A DNA stretch of 35,127 nt. Origin: Oceanicella sp. SM1341 (GTDB lineage: Bacteria; Pseudomonadota; Alphaproteobacteria; Rhodobacterales; Rhodobacteraceae). Under the pieces are notes generated by a model. It worked only from the letters and a program-made list of their open reading frames with translations. It did not search any database and was not told where the DNA came from. This document shows, piece after piece, positions 32,166 to 35,127 of this stretch (its first letter is position 1; every line of letters begins with the position of its first letter). The position numbers were made by a program, and so were the translations under genes. The DNA is taken from positions 1 through 35,127 of the forward strand of contig NZ_QRGC01000040.1 in assembly GCF_003448965.1 (NCBI RefSeq), read 5' to 3'.

Positions 32166-33571
32166 CACACCCGCTCCCGGGCCGCAGGCGCCATGCCGGG
32201 CCGGCCGAAGGGCCCCGGCCAGGGCCCGCCGCTGCCCACCAGCAGCGCCGTGAGCCCGGCCCCGCGCAGCACGGTGGCCGCGAGCACCCCCAGGGCGACG
32301 GCCGTGGCGAGCCCCGCCCCCGCCCCCAGCGCGGCCAGGGCGGCGCAGGGAAGGCTCGCCGCCGCCGCCAGGGTGAGCCCGAGAACCCGCCGCGCCGCGC
32401 CGCGCTCCGGGCGGCCATGCAGGATCACCAGGGCGGAGAGCCCGGTCGCGCCGTCCACCGCCGCCGCGGCGAGCAGGATGAGCGCCGGGGTGGTGGCGGC
32501 GGCAAAGCCCGGGCCGAGCACCGCCACCATGCCGCCCTCCCCCGCCAGCGCCAGCAGCCCGAGCAGCGCGAGGGCCGGGGCGGTGGCGAGGCGGCAGCCC
32601 AGCGTGAGCGCGGCCTGCAGCCCCGCGCCGTCGCCCCGCGCCCCGAGCGCGGAGACCTGCGGCGCCAGCACCATCCCCGCCGCCCAGCCCGCGAGCCCGG
32701 GCAGCAGCGCGAGGCGCAGGCCCGCGTCGAGCCAGGCGACCTCGGCCATGCCCCCGGCGGCAGTCATCGCCCCGCCACCTCCGGTGGCCGTCATTATCCC
32801 GCCACCTCCGGTGGCCGTCATCACCCCCCCGGTCGCCAGCGCCGCGGCGAGCCAGAGCGCCGAGCGGTTGAGCAGCAGCGTCGCCCCCTGCACCGCCCAG
32901 AGTGCCAGCGCCTCCCGCCAGAGCCGCAGCGCCGGCAGGTGCGGGCGCAGCCGCGCCCCGCCCGCGAGCCAGGCCAGCTGCAGCACCAGCCCCGGCAGCG
33001 CCGCGCCGATGAGCACCGCGAGGGCCGCACCGGGCGTGAGCCCGCCGGCGGCCGAGAGCAGCAGCAGCCCCGCCAGGGTGAGGCCGGGCGCGAGCCCGCC
33101 CTCCGGGAAGACGGCGCGGAACACCTCGCCGCGCGCGCGCTGCACCCCGGCCGCCGCCCCGCCCAGGGCGCCGAGCCCGGCGAGCAGCAGCGCCGGCGCC
33201 GCCGGCGAGAGCGGCAGCAGCACGAGCCCGGCCGCGAGACAGGCGCTCCCCGCGGCGCAACCGCCGCCGAACAGCGCCCCCTCCAGCCGCCGGGCCATCG
33301 CCGCCCGCCCGCCCGCGCGCAGCCGCGGCAGGTGGCGCAGGGCGAGCTGGTCGAAGCCCAGCGGCCCGAGGTAGCGCCCCAGCGTGCCCGCCGCCATCGC
33401 GAGCGACAGCCCCGCCACCTGTGCCGCCGGCAGCGTGCGCGCCAGCACCACGAAGGCCAGCGCCAGGCAGGCTACCCCGCCCAGCCGCAGCCCGAAGGCG
33501 CCCGCCGCAGCCCCGAGCATCCCCGCCCCGGCGCCCGCGCCGCGCCGCCTGAACCCTTCCGCCATGCTCAT
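32165..33571 (-). CDS. Polysaccharide flippase-like membrane protein (Wzx/MATE type)
   Basis: A 468-residue multispanning protein with about 12-14 hydrophobic helices, matching the lipid-linked oligosaccharide flippases of the Wzx/PST group that move repeat units across the inner membrane. Identification rests on topology, length and context, since these proteins share few motifs. Residues about 245-275, where a loop between helices is expected, consist of a nine-residue repeat GG[V/I/A]MTATGG encoded by a 27-bp tandem repeat. The ATG at 33571 overlaps the polymerase stop by 4 bases; a second ATG at 33565 is possible. The stop overlaps the acetyltransferase start. Confidence 0.85.
   Translation of the reverse strand: MSMAEGFRRRGAGAGAGMLGAAAGAFGLRLGGVACLALAFVVLARTLPAAQVAGLSLAMAAGTLGRYLGPLGFDQLALRHLPRLRAGGRAAMARRLEGALFGGGCAAGSACLAAGLVLLPLSPAAPALLLAGLGALGGAAAGVQRARGEVFRAVFPEGGLAPGLTLAGLLLLSAAGGLTPGAALAVLIGAALPGLVLQLAWLAGGARLRPHLPALRLWREALALWAVQGATLLLNRSALWLAAALATGGVMTATGGGGIMTATGGGGAMTAAGGMAEVAWLDAGLRLALLPGLAGWAAGMVLAPQVSALGARGDGAGLQAALTLGCRLATAPALALLGLLALAGEGGMVAVLGPGFAAATTPALILLAAAAVDGATGLSALVILHGRPERGAARRVLGLTLAAAASLPCAALAALGAGAGLATAVALGVLAATVLRGAGLTALLVGSGGPWPGPFGRPGMAPAARERV
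32752..32825. repeat. 27-bp tandem repeat inside the flippase gene
   Basis: Two near-identical 27-bp units and flanking degenerate ones. Each clear unit has the hairpin GCCACC-TCC-GGTGGC. The unit length keeps the reading frame. Confidence 0.88.
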
Positions 33572-35121
33572 GCCCTTGCCTCCCCCCGATCCGCTCTCGT
33601 GTCACCTGTCCTGCCGGCCGTGCCGTCCTGCCGCACACCGCGGCCCGGCGGGGCGGGCGGCCGCGCCCCCTGCCCCATCCGGTGTCGTGCCTGCGCCCGC
33701 CCGGCCCGGGCCGCGGCGTCGGCCGCCAGTGCCCCGGCGAAGCCGAGGGCGAAGAGGAACCCCGCCAGCGGCCGGGCCAGAAGCCCGTTGGAGACCGCCC
33801 CCATCACCAGCACCGCCAGCAGCACCGCCACCGCCCGGGGCCCCGCCCCGCGCAGCGCCAGGGCGAAGAGCGCGAGGAAGCCGGCGAGCCCGATCACCCC
33901 GTGCTCGATCACCAGGCCCAGCAGGTCGTTGTGGGAGTTCTTCTCCTCCCACCACCAGACCGCGCTGGAGCGCAGGTCGGAGCCCGCACCGCTGCCCACC
34001 AGCAGCATGTCCCAGGAGCGGGTGGCGAGCAGGTCGAGCCGCTCGGCCCAGACCGCGACGCGCCCCGAGCTCACCGCCGCGAGGTCCAGCTCGCCCGAGA
34101 GCGCCACCGCCAGCCCGTAGGCCGCCGCCGCCGCCAGCATGGCCAGGATCAGCCGGCTCTCGGCGGTGAAGCGCGCCCAGGCCAGCACCCCGATCCAGAC
34201 CAGGCAGCCGAGCTGCACCGTGCGCACCCGGTAGAGCAGGATGAGCAGCAGGCAGAGCCCCACGAAGGGCCAGATGCGCCGCCAGCCGCCGCCGCCATGC
34301 ACGAGGCAGACCAGCACGCCGAAGATCACGTAGGCCGAGAGATGGATGCCCTGGCTGTCGAGGAAGGGCGCCGGGCGCAGGATGCCGCCCACCTCCACCG
34401 CGGGCCGGGCGAGCGCCATGCCGAGCGCCAGCAGCGGCACCGCCTTCAGCCCCAGGCGCAGCGCCGGCGGCAGGCAGACCCGGGCCGGGCCCGGCGGGGC
34501 GCGCCGCCGCGCCCGGCCGCCCGATTGCGCGGCCGGCCGGCGCGCGCGCACCAGCCCGGGCGCCGCGATGAACCACAGCGGCAGCGAGGCCTGCTGCAGC
34601 CGCACCGGCAGGTCCTGCGGCGGGCCGGCCACCATGAGCCCGGCCAGCGCGCTCAGCCCCAGGCCGAGCAGCAGCAGCACCGGCCCGCCGGTGCCCGGCG
34701 CGCGCAGGCGCAGCCGCATCAACGCGGCCACCAGCACCAGCCCCAGCCCGGCCCCCGCGAGGGCCAGCCGCAGCGGCACCGGCATCACCTCGAAGCCCAG
34801 CACCTGGGCCATCTGGCACAGCACCGCCGCCCCGGCCACCCGGGCCTGCGCCCGCGCCCCGCGGCGGCGCGCCCGCGCCTGCACCCGGCCGAGCACCCCC
34901 GCGATCCCCCGCGACACCGGCCGCAGCACCTGGCCGCGCAGGTCGCGCAGCGCGGCGCCCGGGCGGCGGACGGCGGGAAGCGCACCCGTCCCGGGTGGCA
35001 AGCCAGCACCCGTCCCGGGCGACACGACAGCGCCCGTCCCGGGCGACACGACAGCGCCCGTCCCGGGCGACACGACAGCGCCCGTCCCGGGCGACACGCC
35101 AGCGCCCGTCCCGGGCGCCAA
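33568..35121 (-). CDS. O-antigen polymerase/ligase-like membrane protein (Wzy type), start uncertain
   Basis: At least 517 residues. After a repetitive N-terminus come about ten hydrophobic helices and the large loop typical of Wzy/WaaL proteins: SSGRVAVWAERLDLLATRSWDMLLVGSGAGSD ... KNSHNDLLGLVIEHGVIG, where the R-x3-W, G-x-G and H-N-D/L elements are conserved. This enzyme would join repeat units in the periplasm. Residues 1-48 are an eight-residue repeat (AVVSPGTG) from a 24-bp tandem array that runs to the window edge, so the true start may lie beyond 35121 or inside the frame. The stop overlaps the flippase start as ATGA. Confidence 0.85.
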   Translation of the reverse strand: MAPGTGAGVSPGTGAVVSPGTGAVVSPGTGAVVSPGTGAGLPPGTGALPAVRRPGAALRDLRGQVLRPVSRGIAGVLGRVQARARRRGARAQARVAGAAVLCQMAQVLGFEVMPVPLRLALAGAGLGLVLVAALMRLRLRAPGTGGPVLLLLGLGLSALAGLMVAGPPQDLPVRLQQASLPLWFIAAPGLVRARRPAAQSGGRARRRAPPGPARVCLPPALRLGLKAVPLLALGMALARPAVEVGGILRPAPFLDSQGIHLSAYVIFGVLVCLVHGGGGWRRIWPFVGLCLLLILLYRVRTVQLGCLVWIGVLAWARFTAESRLILAMLAAAAAYGLAVALSGELDLAAVSSGRVAVWAERLDLLATRSWDMLLVGSGAGSDLRSSAVWWWEEKNSHNDLLGLVIEHGVIGLAGFLALFALALRGAGPRAVAVLLAVLVMGAVSNGLLARPLAGFLFALGFAGALAADAAARAGRAQARHRMGQGARPPAPPGRGVRQDGTAGRTGDTRADRGEARA

Positions 35122-35127
35122 GCCAGC
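34982..35127. repeat. 24-bp tandem repeat reaching the window edge
   Basis: Six units of 24 bases (34982-35125) plus two further bases. Units at 35030-35053 and 35054-35077 are identical. The core CCCGTCCCGGG is partly self-complementary. The frame is kept within the Wzy-like reading frame. Confidence 0.92.

Noticed and set aside
34982-35127. CRISPR array
   Set aside because: Units are contiguous 24-mers with no unique spacers and stay in a coding frame. The same applies to the arrays at 2055 and 14751.

Overview
The window is very GC-rich (roughly 70% or more), uses GC-ending codons almost throughout, and has short intergenic gaps with many ATGA-type overlaps. Gene content points to an alphaproteobacterium, most plausibly a high-GC Rhodobacterales relative; this is inference from style and content, with no rRNA or housekeeping marker to confirm it. 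Almost the whole window is a surface or exopolysaccharide locus.

Left part (1-4000): an HdeD-like membrane protein, an Ala-rich membrane-anchored protein with a striking Phe-every-fourth-residue repeat, an intergenic region with two short tandem repeats and one copy of a 181-bp dispersed repeat, and a complete tyrosine recombinase. 3978-8374 (minus): UDP-galactopyranose mutase followed by two family-2 glycosyltransferases, a likely galactofuranose module. 8896-10343 (plus): a sulfotransferase whose N-terminus looks like an IS3-type transposase helix-turn-helix, then a lone 71-residue protein with its own promoter-like and terminator signals.

11033-19311 (minus): a compact seven-gene operon reading RfbF-type cytidylyltransferase, RmlC-like epimerase, M28/DUF4910 protein, TylC-III-type C-methyltransferase, DUF707 glycosyltransferase, extended SDR, and FAD-dependent oxidoreductase, closed by a strong terminator. 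It looks like a pathway for a CDP-activated, C-methylated (branched) deoxysugar; no recognisable CDP-glucose 4,6-dehydratase is in the window. An AT-rich island separates it from the divergent manC (GDP-mannose supply) and a membrane-anchored TPR-like protein.

22565-24406: a small secreted helical protein (minus) and a metallophosphatase plus VanZ-like pair (plus), followed by the second 181-bp repeat copy. 24853-27544 (minus): the initiating undecaprenyl-phosphate sugar transferase, and upstream of it a two-gene module whose larger product looks like a phage virion protein, ending in a tandem array of terminator-like hairpins. 27774-31408 (plus): a GT4 glycosyltransferase and a heparinase II/III-type protein. 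31485-35121 (minus): O-antigen polymerase-like (Wzy), flippase (Wzx) and serine-acetyltransferase-like genes. Together these cover precursor synthesis, initiation, glycosyl transfer, modification (sulfation, acetylation), flipping, polymerisation and possible trimming.

A second layer lies over this: many short tandem repeats whose units contain small hairpins (inside DUF707, Wzx and Wzy reading frames and in intergenic regions), three copies of a 16-bp palindrome clustered around the heparinase gene, and the inverted-repeat-bearing 181-bp element. These are the most unusual things in the window.
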